In this document: piece by piece, positions 34,418 through 41,938 of the stretch | Position numbering within the stretch: the first letter of the stretch is position 1 | Layout: every line of letters starts with the position of its first letter | NCBI RefSeq assembly: GCF_014647795.1 | Contig: NZ_BMPW01000009.1 | Coordinates: 248,001 to 312,000 of the forward strand | Length of the DNA stretch: 64,000 nucleotides | Reading direction: 5' to 3' | Source: Actinoplanes campanulatus | Lineage (GTDB): Bacteria > Actinomycetota > Actinomycetes > Mycobacteriales > Micromonosporaceae | Translations under genes and position numbers: made by a program | Notes under the pieces: model-generated | The model's database searches: none | Told to the model about the DNA's origin: nothing | The model's input: only the letters and a program-made list of their open reading frames with translations

Positions 34418-34744
34418 ATGACCCCCCGGCCGTGGCTGCACGGTTTCCTCGATCTCTGCCTGCTCGCCATGCTGCGCGACCAGCCCGATTACGGGTATGG
34501 GCTGGCTCAGCGGCTGGCCGCGGCCGGCGTCGCCGACATCCCCGGCGGCACCCTCTACCCGGCCCTGCTGCGCCTGGAACAGCAGGGGCTGGCCTCGCCG
34601 AGCTGGGCGCCGTCCGGCTCCGGGCCGCGTCGGAAGTACTACGCGATCACCCCGGCCGGGCTCGACACGCTCAACGCCCAGGCCGAGGAGTGGCGCGGCT
34701 TCCGCGACGGCGTCGACGCCCTGATCGGGGAGCGTGTCCGATGA
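34418..34744 (+). CDS. PadR-family transcriptional regulator
   Basis: A 108-residue PadR winged helix protein (CLLAMLRDQPDYGYGLAQRL, GTLYPALLRLEQQGLASPSW, RRKYYAITPAGL). PadR repressors often autoregulate and control a downstream transporter. Here the ABC ATPase and permease follow through a 16-codon micro-ORF with ATGA overlaps on both sides. The ATG at 34418 is the first codon of the domain and lies 7 bases after the TAGCCTGCC stretch (34407-34415), so the message may be leaderless. Confidence 0.87.
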   Translation: MTPRPWLHGFLDLCLLAMLRDQPDYGYGLAQRLAAAGVADIPGGTLYPALLRLEQQGLASPSWAPSGSGPRRKYYAITPAGLDTLNAQAEEWRGFRDGVDALIGERVR

Positions 34745-34791
34745 GCGAGCCTGCGAGCGGATCATCGGGCTCAGCGGAGGTGGCGGCATGA
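34741..34791 (+). CDS. 16-residue coupling micro-ORF between padR and the ABC ATPase gene
   Basis: ATG at 34741 overlaps the padR stop (ATGA) and its own TGA at 34789 overlaps the ATPase ATG at 34788 (ATGA). It encodes MSEPASGSSGSAEVAA and contains GCGGAGG, the ribosome binding site of the ATPase gene. It is the same arrangement as the duplicated micro-ORFs at 28026-28165, with unrelated sequence. Confidence 0.5.
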   Translation: MSEPASGSSGSAEVAA

Positions 34792-35606
34792 GCGATTGGC
34801 CGTTACGTTTCGAGGCCGAGCTGGTCCGGCTCGGCGTGCGGCCGGAGCGGGCCCGGCAGCTGGGCGCGGAGACCGCCGCCCAGGCCGGGGAGCACGCCGC
34901 CGACCCGGATCGGTTCTTCGGCCCGGCACACCTGTACGCCCGTCATCTCGTCACCGAGCTCCAGGCACCGACCGCGGCGGTCCCCTCGCTGCCCGGGCCG
35001 GTGATGCTGCGGCTGACCGGGGTGAGCAAGCGGTACCGCAGGCGCGAGGTCTTCTCCGGCGTCGACCTCACCGTCCGCGGCGGCGAGGTGGCCGCGATCG
35101 TCGGCGCCAACGGCTGCGGCAAGTCCACCCTGCTGCGCATCTGCGCCGGGCTGACCCACCCCACCGGCGGCGACGTCCGGCGGACCCGCCGGGTGGGTTT
35201 CGTCCCGCAGGACGGCGGCACCGCGGGCTGGCTCACGGCCGAGGAGCATTTCACCCTCTTCGGGGCCGCCGCCGGCATGGCGCCACGCAAGGCCCGATCC
35301 ACCGGTACGCACCTCGCGTCCCGCCTGGCCTGGCGTCCCGGCCGCCACCAGCCGGTGCAGGATCTGTCCGGCGGCACCCGGCAGAAGCTGAACCTGGTCC
35401 TGGGCGAGCTGCACGGCCCGGACCTGCTGCTGCTCGACGAGCCGTACCAGGGGTTCGACCAGGGGTCGTACCTGGATTTCTGGCGTCAGGTGCGGGAGTG
35501 GCGCGACGCCGGCCGGGCCGTGGTCGTGGTCACCCACCTGCTGCACGAGCTGGAGGACGTCGATCACGTGCTGGATCTGGGCGCACACGGCGGAGGAGAC
35601 CGATGA
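34788..35606 (+). CDS. ABC transporter ATP-binding protein
   Basis: A 272-residue ABC ATPase. A ~65-residue N-terminal helical extension (FEAELVRLGVRPERARQLGAE) precedes Walker A GANGCGKST, signature LSGGTRQKL, Walker B LLLLDEP and the H-loop Val-Val-Thr-His. It pairs with the permease that overlaps it by ATGA. The extension resembles the HAAS-type domains found next to PadR-controlled transporters. Substrate unknown; export of an antibiotic or peptide is typical. Confidence 0.88.
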   Translation: MSDWPLRFEAELVRLGVRPERARQLGAETAAQAGEHAADPDRFFGPAHLYARHLVTELQAPTAAVPSLPGPVMLRLTGVSKRYRRREVFSGVDLTVRGGEVAAIVGANGCGKSTLLRICAGLTHPTGGDVRRTRRVGFVPQDGGTAGWLTAEEHFTLFGAAAGMAPRKARSTGTHLASRLAWRPGRHQPVQDLSGGTRQKLNLVLGELHGPDLLLLDEPYQGFDQGSYLDFWRQVREWRDAGRAVVVVTHLLHELEDVDHVLDLGAHGGGDR

Positions 35607-36292
35607 CCGCGCTGACGGTGGCCGGGCTGTCGGCCCGCGAGGTGGGCCGGCGGCGCACCGCGCTGCTGCTGGTGATCTCCCTGCCGCTCTGGTTCTACCT
35701 GGTCCGGCGGGACCTGACCGGCCAGTCCACCCGCATGCTCACCCTCGGTATCGCCTGGGCCGTCTCCACCCTCACCCTCTTCGTGGTGAACTCGGCCCGC
35801 GGCGTCGACCCCCGGCTGCGCCTCTCCGGCGCCTCGGTGGCCGGCATCATCGGCGGCCGCCTGATCGCGATGAGCGGCTTCGGCCTGCTGCTGGCCGGCG
35901 GATACCTGGTCCTGGTCGGCATCGACCAGGACATCGACCGGTTCTGGGCGATCGCCCTGATGATGGGGACCACCGCCCTGCTCGCGGCGCCGTTCGGCAG
36001 CCTGGTCGGCGCGCTGCTGCCCCGCGAGCTGGAGGGCGCCCTGGCCCTGCTCTCGGTCTGTGCCGTGCAGATGCTCGCCGACCCGGCCGGCACGATCGCG
36101 AAGTTCATGCCCTTCTGGTCGGCCCGGGAGCTCGGCACCTACGCGGTCGACGGCGGCGGCGCCGACCTGCTGTGGCGTGGTCTCGCTCACGCCGCGATGG
36201 TCTGGCTGCTCTGCACCGGCCTCACCCTGGCGGTGTTCGCGCGCCGTCTCCGGCTGGCCCGCTACCCCGAACCGGCGCCGGAGCGAACATGA
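35603..36292 (+). CDS. ABC transporter permease
   Basis: A 229-residue membrane protein with about six predicted helices (LLLVISLPLWFYLV, WAVSTLTLFVV, GFGLLLAGGYLVLV, IALMMGTTALLAAPFGSLVGALL, LALLSVCAVQMLA, AMVWLLCTGLTLAVF). It is encoded directly after its ATPase with an ATGA overlap. It lacks a recognisable family motif beyond the ABC-2-like topology. Confidence 0.8.
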   Translation: MTALTVAGLSAREVGRRRTALLLVISLPLWFYLVRRDLTGQSTRMLTLGIAWAVSTLTLFVVNSARGVDPRLRLSGASVAGIIGGRLIAMSGFGLLLAGGYLVLVGIDQDIDRFWAIALMMGTTALLAAPFGSLVGALLPRELEGALALLSVCAVQMLADPAGTIAKFMPFWSARELGTYAVDGGGADLLWRGLAHAAMVWLLCTGLTLAVFARRLRLARYPEPAPERT

Positions 36293-36305
36293 TCGGACCA
36301 GAATG

Positions 36306-36331
36306 GTCACATTCGGGCGTGGTCTGCCGAT
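36306..36331 (+). promoter_or_regulatory. Possible flagellar-type (FliA) promoter of the PilZ gene
   Basis: GTCA-N16-GCCGAT resembles the FliA-type promoter described in Actinoplanes (CTCA-N15-17-GCCGAA) with one mismatch in each box. It lies about 57 bases before the PilZ start. This is a pattern match only. Confidence 0.3.
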
Positions 36332-36387
36332 GGAGGGGGCGTCCGAACTGCCGACAACGGCGTCTTTCGTGAGGTAGCAGGTAGCAG

Positions 36388-37074
36388 ATGAGTAACGGTG
36401 TAACTGGATCCATGTCCGTCCCCGCGGCGGAGGGCGCGCCGCCGATCGAGTTGCCGGAGATCGGCACCACGGTCTTCCTTGCCATGGGTGAGGGCCTGAA
36501 TCTCCGCTCGAAGCTGCAGGCGGTCGAGGGCGGCGCGCTCATCGTCACCGCACCGCTGGAGACCACCGGCCTGACCGTGTTCGAGCCGGGCCGCGAGTTC
36601 GAGATCTTCTGGGCCCCGCCCCGAACCCGGGTCCTGCTGCCCTGCCGCCTGACCGCGGTCTCCGACTCGCCACCGCGCTGGACGCTCGTGCCGGCCGGCG
36701 GCGCCCGCCACGACAACCGGCGCGAGTTCATCCGGGGCGGGGCGGGCGCGGCGGTCCGGCTGGACGCCGAGGTCAACGGCCAGCCGGCCGAGGGCGCACT
36801 GCTCGACATCAGCGAGGGCGGCCTGCGCTGCTGGATCGACCAGCCGACCACCCTGTCCCAGGGCGACCGGGTGTCGGCCACCGTGTTGCTGAACACCGCC
36901 GAGGTCCGGGTGAGCGGTGTCGTCCACGCGGTCCGCCCGGCCCCGCACGGCGATCCGGGCCAGCACCTGGTCCTCCGGTTCGACGCCAAGGAGGACGTGG
37001 CCCGGATGATCCGGCGGTACGTCTTCGCCTGGGAGATCGATGAGTACCGTTGGGTGGAGAGTTCCGAGTCCTGA
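36388..37074 (+). CDS. PilZ-domain cyclic-di-GMP effector (YcgR type)
   Basis: A 228-residue protein. The N-terminal beta-barrel (YcgR-N-like, residues about 25-105) precedes a PilZ domain with both c-di-GMP binding motifs: RREFIR (RxxxR) and DISEGGLRC (D/NxSxxG). YcgR-type proteins slow flagellar motors or control other outputs when c-di-GMP rises. In a zoospore-forming actinomycete a motility role is plausible. The gene stands alone, after the ABC permease and convergent with the gerW-type gene. Confidence 0.87.
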   Translation: MSNGVTGSMSVPAAEGAPPIELPEIGTTVFLAMGEGLNLRSKLQAVEGGALIVTAPLETTGLTVFEPGREFEIFWAPPRTRVLLPCRLTAVSDSPPRWTLVPAGGARHDNRREFIRGGAGAAVRLDAEVNGQPAEGALLDISEGGLRCWIDQPTTLSQGDRVSATVLLNTAEVRVSGVVHAVRPAPHGDPGQHLVLRFDAKEDVARMIRRYVFAWEIDEYRWVESSES

Positions 37075-37083
37075 GAGCCGCCG

Positions 37084-37476
37084 TCAGCGGCGGCGGTGGT
37101 GGCGCAGGACCGACCGGGCGACCAGCAGGGCCACGACAGCGATCAGCTGGCCGCCGATGACGATCTTGTTGACGTCGACGGCGGGCCGCCAATGGGCGTC
37201 GCCGTCGCGGATGACGTAGACGCCGGCCGGGCGGGCGGTGAAGCCGAACCCGCCGCCGGAGCCCTCCCCCTGCGGGGTGTCGCCGGCCCCGGGGTCGTCG
37301 CCCGGGGCCGTCCCGCCGCCCTCGCCTCCACCGCCGCCCCCGCTGACGACGGCGACCGGGACGATGGTGACGCCGTCACGCTCGATCGGCGGGCCGAAGA
37401 CCCGGCCGGCCGTGGCCGTCTCGGCGCCGGAGCGGGCCCGCTCCAGGATCTCGGCGGCACTGGGTCTCGATGGCAT
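37084..37476 (-). CDS. GerW-family sporulation protein (YtfJ-like)
   Basis: A 130-residue GerW-family protein. The family pattern is clear: FGPPIERDGVTIVPVAVVSGG, a Gly-rich stretch, then GGGFGFTARPAGVYVIRDGD and VDVNKIVIGGQLIAVVALLVARSVL, a C-terminal hydrophobic helix. GerW/YtfJ proteins associate with spores. The ATG at 37476 follows GGAGGAG; an in-frame ATG at 37518 is a weaker choice. Presence fits a sporulating actinomycete. Confidence 0.87.
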   Translation of the reverse strand: MPSRPSAAEILERARSGAETATAGRVFGPPIERDGVTIVPVAVVSGGGGGGEGGGTAPGDDPGAGDTPQGEGSGGGFGFTARPAGVYVIRDGDAHWRPAVDVNKIVIGGQLIAVVALLVARSVLRHHRRR

Positions 37477-37545
37477 GCGCTTCTCCTCCGCGTCGAAGTT
37501 CTCCCCTGAAGGATCCACTCGGCCGCCGGTGCGCGCAGTCCCTGA

Positions 37546-38607
37546 TCAGACTTCGGGGGCGGCGGTGCTGGCCCGGATCACCAGGCGGGTGGCGACCAGG
37601 TCGGTGCCCGGCCCGGTCGGCTCGTCGTGGATCTGGCGCAGCAGGGCGTCCACGCAGCGCCGCCCCACCTCGGCGAAGTCCTGGTGCACGGTGGTCAGCG
37701 GGGGCAGGTAGGAACCGGCGTCGGCGACGTCGTCGAACCCGACCACGCTGACCTCCGCCGGCACCCGGCGGCCGCGCTCGTGCAGGGCCCGGAGCACGCC
37801 GAGCGCCATCTGGTCGTTGGCCGCGAAGATCGCGGTGCAGGACGGGTCGCCGGCCAGCCGCAGCCCGGCCCGGTAACCGGAGTCGGCGGACCAGTCGCCG
37901 CGCTCGAGCGCGGGCACCGGACGGCCGGCCTCCTCGAGGACCTGGCGCCAGGCCGAGGCGCGGCGCTCGGCGGAGAACGACCCGGCCGGCCCGGCGAGGT
38001 GCCAGACGGTGCGGTGTCCCAGGTCGAGCAGATGCCGGACGGCCTGCCGGGCGCCGTCCGCCTGGTCGGTGTCGACGACCGGGTAGCGGTCGCCGGCGTC
38101 CGAGTCGACGACCACCACGTGCGCGCCCGGCGGAAGGGTCACCGCGGCCGCGTCGAGAAGGTGCACCTCGATGATGAGAATGACGCCGTCGACCGCGAGC
38201 TCGCCCATTCTTGTGAACGCTCCCAGCACGTTGTCCTGGGTGGGCGCACCGACCGGGATGAGCGTTATCGCGTACCCCTCGGCGGCCGCGTGGGTGGCGA
38301 TCGCCTCCACCGTCCGGCTGTTGCCGATGGAGGACAGCCCGAACAGGATCACCCCGATCGTGTTGAACCGTCCGTAGCGCAGGGAGCGGGCCGCGCTGTT
38401 GGGCCGGTAACCGAGCTCGCTCATCGCCGCGAGCACCTGCTCACGGGTGGTCTCCACGACACCGGGGGAGCCGTTGGCGACGCGCGAGACGGTCTGTGAG
38501 GAGACCCCGGCGAGGCGGGCCACGTCGGCCATGGACACGCGCTGTTTGCGCCGGCCGCCGGGGACGTCCGAGGAGGCGCGCAGCCGGGGTGGTTCGATCT
38601 TGATCAC
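37546..38607 (-). CDS. LacI-family repressor of the beta-galactoside operon
   Basis: About 353 residues. The helix-turn-helix and hinge are clear (SMADVARLAGVSSQTVSRVANG, YRPNSAARSLR), followed by a periplasmic-binding-protein fold (TIGVILFGLSSIGNS, DGVILIIEVH, GFDDVADAGSYLPPLTTVHQD). Start uncertain: the longest frame begins at GTG 38637, but that codon lies inside a TATAGT -10 box (38641-38636 on the minus strand). GTG 38607 is therefore used, with ATG 38532 as the minimal alternative. Two perfect 16-bp palindromes between this gene and the divergent sugar transporter are its probable operators. Confidence 0.88.
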   Translation of the reverse strand: MIKIEPPRLRASSDVPGGRRKQRVSMADVARLAGVSSQTVSRVANGSPGVVETTREQVLAAMSELGYRPNSAARSLRYGRFNTIGVILFGLSSIGNSRTVEAIATHAAAEGYAITLIPVGAPTQDNVLGAFTRMGELAVDGVILIIEVHLLDAAAVTLPPGAHVVVVDSDAGDRYPVVDTDQADGARQAVRHLLDLGHRTVWHLAGPAGSFSAERRASAWRQVLEEAGRPVPALERGDWSADSGYRAGLRLAGDPSCTAIFAANDQMALGVLRALHERGRRVPAEVSVVGFDDVADAGSYLPPLTTVHQDFAEVGRRCVDALLRQIHDEPTGPGTDLVATRLVIRASTAAPEV

Positions 38608-38649
38608 TCCTTGACCGTGATTTGTGGCCCGTGCCACTATACGGCAGTC

Positions 38650-38688
38650 ATGTTTACGTAAACATGACGCTGATGTTTACGTAAACAT
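38650..38688. promoter_or_regulatory. Twin LacI-type operators
   Basis: ATGTTTACGTAAACAT occurs twice, at 38650-38665 and 38673-38688, both perfect palindromes with centres 23 bases apart (about two helical turns). The central TTTACGTAAA is typical of LacI family sites. The first covers the -35 region of the repressor's own promoter; the second is 18 bases upstream of the transporter start. Both divergent units should be repressed together. Confidence 0.85.
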
Positions 38689-38706
38689 TCTCGGGAGGGG
38701 GCAGGT

Positions 38707-39576
38707 TTGACCCGGCGTACATGGATCGGGTGGCAGTTCACCGCTCCGTTCCTCGGGCTCTTCACGATGGTCTTCCTGGCGCCGATCGCGTACTCGGCGT
38801 ACCTCAGCGTGTTCCGGACCCGCCTGGTCGGCGGCACCACCTTCGTCGGCCTGGAGAACTACACCAAGGCGCTCAGCGACCCGCAGTTCTGGGAGGCGGT
38901 CACCCGGGTCGCGCTCTTCCTGCTGATCCAGGTGCCGATCATGCTCGGGCTGGCCCTGCTGGTGGCGCTCGCCATCGACAGCGGGCGGCTCTACGGCGCC
39001 GGGTTCTTCCGGGTCGCGATCTTCCTGCCGTACGCGGTGCCGTCGGTCGTCGCCACCCTGATGGCCGGCTTCCTCTACGGCATCCGGTTCGGCCTGGTCG
39101 GCAGCATCAACGAGGCGCTCGGCCTGAACCTGCCCGACCCGCTGGCGCCGGGCTGGGTCCTCGCCACCATCGGCAACATCGTGACCTGGGAATACGTCGG
39201 CTACAACATGCTCATCCTCTACTCCGGCCTGAAGGTGATCGACGCCTCGCTCTACGAGGCGGCCGCGATCGACGGGGCCGGCGAGCTCCGGATCATCCGG
39301 GCGATCAAGCTGCCGGCGCTGCGCGGGCCGCTGGTCGTCGCCACGATCTTCTCGATCGTCGGCAGCTTCCAGCTCTTCAACGAGCCGCAGGTGCTCGACA
39401 GCCTGGCGCCGAACTCGATCACCACCTACTTCACCCCGAACATCTACGCCTACCAGTTGTCGTTCGCCGGGCAGCAGATCAACTACTCGGCCACCATCGC
39501 GCTGCTGATGGGTGTGGCGACGATGGTCGTGGCCTACCTCTTCCAGCTTCGCGCCATGCGGGGGGAGGCCCGATGA
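38707..39576 (+). CDS. ABC sugar permease, MalF/LacF type
   Basis: A 289-residue carbohydrate uptake permease (CUT1) with six predicted helices and the EAA loop (EAAAIDGAGELRIIRAIKLP), which contacts the ATPase. The TTG start at 38707 follows GGGAGGGGGC. It is the first gene after the twin LacI operators, overlapping its partner permease by ATGA. No ATPase gene is in the operon; a shared MsiK-type ATPase elsewhere would be expected. Confidence 0.9.
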   Translation: MTRRTWIGWQFTAPFLGLFTMVFLAPIAYSAYLSVFRTRLVGGTTFVGLENYTKALSDPQFWEAVTRVALFLLIQVPIMLGLALLVALAIDSGRLYGAGFFRVAIFLPYAVPSVVATLMAGFLYGIRFGLVGSINEALGLNLPDPLAPGWVLATIGNIVTWEYVGYNMLILYSGLKVIDASLYEAAAIDGAGELRIIRAIKLPALRGPLVVATIFSIVGSFQLFNEPQVLDSLAPNSITTYFTPNIYAYQLSFAGQQINYSATIALLMGVATMVVAYLFQLRAMRGEAR

Positions 39577-40490
39577 CCGCCACGCCCACCGTCCGGGCGG
39601 CGGCGCGCCGTTCGGGCCGCCCCCCGCTGAAACCCACGGCCCGGCAGCCGCGCCGGCGCAGCGCCGTTCTCACCGTGGTCACCGGCGTGATGCTGGTGTA
39701 CGCGATCCTGCCGCTGGCCTGGCTGTTCATCAGCGCCACGAAGACCCAGGAGGACCTGCTCGGCACGTTCGGGCTCTGGTTCGGCGGGGAGTTCGCCCTC
39801 TTCGACAACATCGCGGACACGTTCACCTATCAGGACGGCATCTTCGGCCGCTGGGTGCTCAACACGGTGATCTACGTGGTGGTCGGCGCCGGGGGAGCGA
39901 CCCTGCTGGCCGCGCTCGCCGGGTACGGCCTGGCCAAGTTCGACTTCCGCGGCCGCCGCGCGGTGTTCGCCGTGGTGCTCGGCGGCATCGCGGTCCCGCC
40001 GACCGCGCTGGCCGTGCCGACGTTCCTGCTGTTCGCGAAGATGGGACTCACCGACACCCCGTGGGCGGTGATCATCCCGTCGCTGGTGTCGCCGTTCGGC
40101 CTCTACCTGATGTGGACCTACTCCACGGAGGCGGTGCCGAACGAGATCCTGGAGTCGGCCCGGTGCGACGGGGCCGGCGAGTTCCGGATCTTCTTCAAGC
40201 TCGCGCTGCCGCTGCTGGCGCCCGGTCTCGTCACCGTGCTGCTGTTCAACCTGGTGGCGGCCTGGAACAACTTCTTCATGCCGCTGATCATGCTGAAGAA
40301 CGCCGACCTCTACCCGCTCACGCTGGGTCTCTACTCCTGGAACAGGCAGGCCAACACGGTCGGCGGCGACGTCGTCTTCGACCTCGTGATCACCGGCTCC
40401 CTGCTCACCATCATCCCCCTCACCGTGGCCTTCCTGATGCTCCAGCGCTACTGGCAGTCGGGTCTGGCCGCGGGGAGCGTCAAGCAGTGA
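39573..40490 (+). CDS. ABC sugar permease, MalG/LacG type
   Basis: A 305-residue CUT1 permease partner. A ~30-residue positively charged N-terminus precedes six predicted helices; the EAA loop reads ESARCDGAGEFRIFFKLALP. The ATG at 39573 overlaps the stop of the first permease (ATGA). It is followed by a long inverted repeat before the binding protein gene. Confidence 0.9.
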   Translation: MTATPTVRAAARRSGRPPLKPTARQPRRRSAVLTVVTGVMLVYAILPLAWLFISATKTQEDLLGTFGLWFGGEFALFDNIADTFTYQDGIFGRWVLNTVIYVVVGAGGATLLAALAGYGLAKFDFRGRRAVFAVVLGGIAVPPTALAVPTFLLFAKMGLTDTPWAVIIPSLVSPFGLYLMWTYSTEAVPNEILESARCDGAGEFRIFFKLALPLLAPGLVTVLLFNLVAAWNNFFMPLIMLKNADLYPLTLGLYSWNRQANTVGGDVVFDLVITGSLLTIIPLTVAFLMLQRYWQSGLAAGSVKQ

Positions 40491-40567
40491 GGTTTGTTCG
40501 CGACCTACCTGTACCGACCCATCCGCGTGAGGTGCGACGGACGTCTCGACCGTCGCGAACAAACCTC
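40489..40567 (+). repeat. Long inverted repeat between permease and binding-protein genes
   Basis: A perfect 16-bp inverted repeat, gaggtttgttcgcgac (40489-40504, starting inside the permease stop codon) with 40552-40567, enclosing 47 bases. It is 30 bases before the binding-protein ATG. Intercistronic stems in sugar ABC operons can protect the binding-protein mRNA, raising its level relative to the permeases, or act as partial terminators; either would be inference. Confidence 0.75.
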
Positions 40568-40597
40568 ATTTGATCCCCCATCACCGAAGGGATTCAT

Positions 40598-41938
40598 ATG
40601 TCGATCACCCGACGGCGGGCGCTCCTCGGCGCCGCCCTGTCGATAACCCTCATGGCCACCGGCTGCTCCGGTTCGGACGACGGCGACGACGGCGCCGCGA
40701 CCCCGACCACGGTCACCGAGGCGGACATCGCGGCCGCCCTGGAGGCGGGCGGCAACCTGACCGTCTGGGCGTGGGACACCACGATCACCAAGGTCGCCGC
40801 CGACTTCCAGACCAAATACCCCAAGGTCAAGATCAACCTCACCAACGCCGGTACGGGCAACGACCAGTACACCGCCCTCCAGAACGCGATCACGGCCGGC
40901 ACCGGGATACCCGACGTGGCGCAGATCGAGTACTACGCGCTGCCGCAGTTCGCGCTGGCCAAGTCGGTGGCGGACCTGAACACGTACGGGGCCGCGTCGC
41001 TGGACGGCACGTTCACCCCGGGCACCTGGAACGCGGTGCACGCCGGCGACAAGATCTACGGCTTCCCGATCGACTCCGGCCCGATGGCGCTCTTCTACAA
41101 CAAGGAGGTCTTCGACAAGCACGGCATCGCCGTCCCGACGACCTGGGAGGAGTACGCGGCCGCCGCCGACAAGCTGCACAAGGCCGACCCGAAGGCGTAC
41201 ATCACCAGCGACAGCGGCGATGCCGGGTTCACCACCAGCCTGATCTGGCAGGCGGGCGGCAAGCCGTACACGGTCAGCGGCACCGAGGTCGGCGTCGACT
41301 TCGCCGACCCGGGCAGCACGAAGTTCGCCACCCAGTGGCAGAAGCTGATCGACGCCAAGCTGCTTTCGCCGGTCGTCGGCTGGACCGACGAGTGGTACAA
41401 GGGCCTCGGCGACGGCACCATCGCCACCCTGGTCACCGGCGCCTGGATGCCGAGCAACCTGGAGAAGGGCGCGGCGGCCGCCAACGGCAAGTGGCGGGTC
41501 GCCCCGATGCCGCAGTGGGAGGCCGGCGGCAAGGCCACCGCGGAGAACGGCGGCAGCTCCCTGGCCATCCCGGAGAAGAGCGCCAACAAGACCCTCGCGT
41601 ACGCGTTCCTGAAGTACGCGGCCGTCGACGAGGGCGCGCAGACCCGCATCGACGACGGCGCCTTCCCGGCGACCACCAAGCACCTCGCCGCGCCGGAGTT
41701 CAAGAACAAGGAGTTCCCGTACTTCGGTGGGCAGAAGGTCAACGAGGTGCTCGCCGAGTCCGCCGGGCAGGTCGTCACCGGATGGTCCTACCTGCCCTTC
41801 CAGGTCTACGCCAACAGCATCTACGGCGACACGGTGGGCAAGGCCTACCTCGGGCAGGGAACGCTCACGGACGGGCTGAAGTCCTGGCAGGACGCTTCGG
41901 TCAAGTACGGCCAGGAACAGGGTTTCACGGTTAAATGA
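40598..41938 (+). CDS. ABC sugar-binding lipoprotein
   Basis: A 446-residue extracellular solute-binding lipoprotein (CUT1, family 1). Signal peptide and lipobox are clear (ITRRRALLGAALSITLMATG then Cys23). The mature domain has LTVWAWDTTITKVAADFQ and YGFPIDSGPMALFYNKEVF, typical of lactose or oligosaccharide binders. It overlaps the GH42 gene by ATGA, so a beta-galactoside is the likely ligand. Confidence 0.9.
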   Translation: MSITRRRALLGAALSITLMATGCSGSDDGDDGAATPTTVTEADIAAALEAGGNLTVWAWDTTITKVAADFQTKYPKVKINLTNAGTGNDQYTALQNAITAGTGIPDVAQIEYYALPQFALAKSVADLNTYGAASLDGTFTPGTWNAVHAGDKIYGFPIDSGPMALFYNKEVFDKHGIAVPTTWEEYAAAADKLHKADPKAYITSDSGDAGFTTSLIWQAGGKPYTVSGTEVGVDFADPGSTKFATQWQKLIDAKLLSPVVGWTDEWYKGLGDGTIATLVTGAWMPSNLEKGAAAANGKWRVAPMPQWEAGGKATAENGGSSLAIPEKSANKTLAYAFLKYAAVDEGAQTRIDDGAFPATTKHLAAPEFKNKEFPYFGGQKVNEVLAESAGQVVTGWSYLPFQVYANSIYGDTVGKAYLGQGTLTDGLKSWQDASVKYGQEQGFTVK

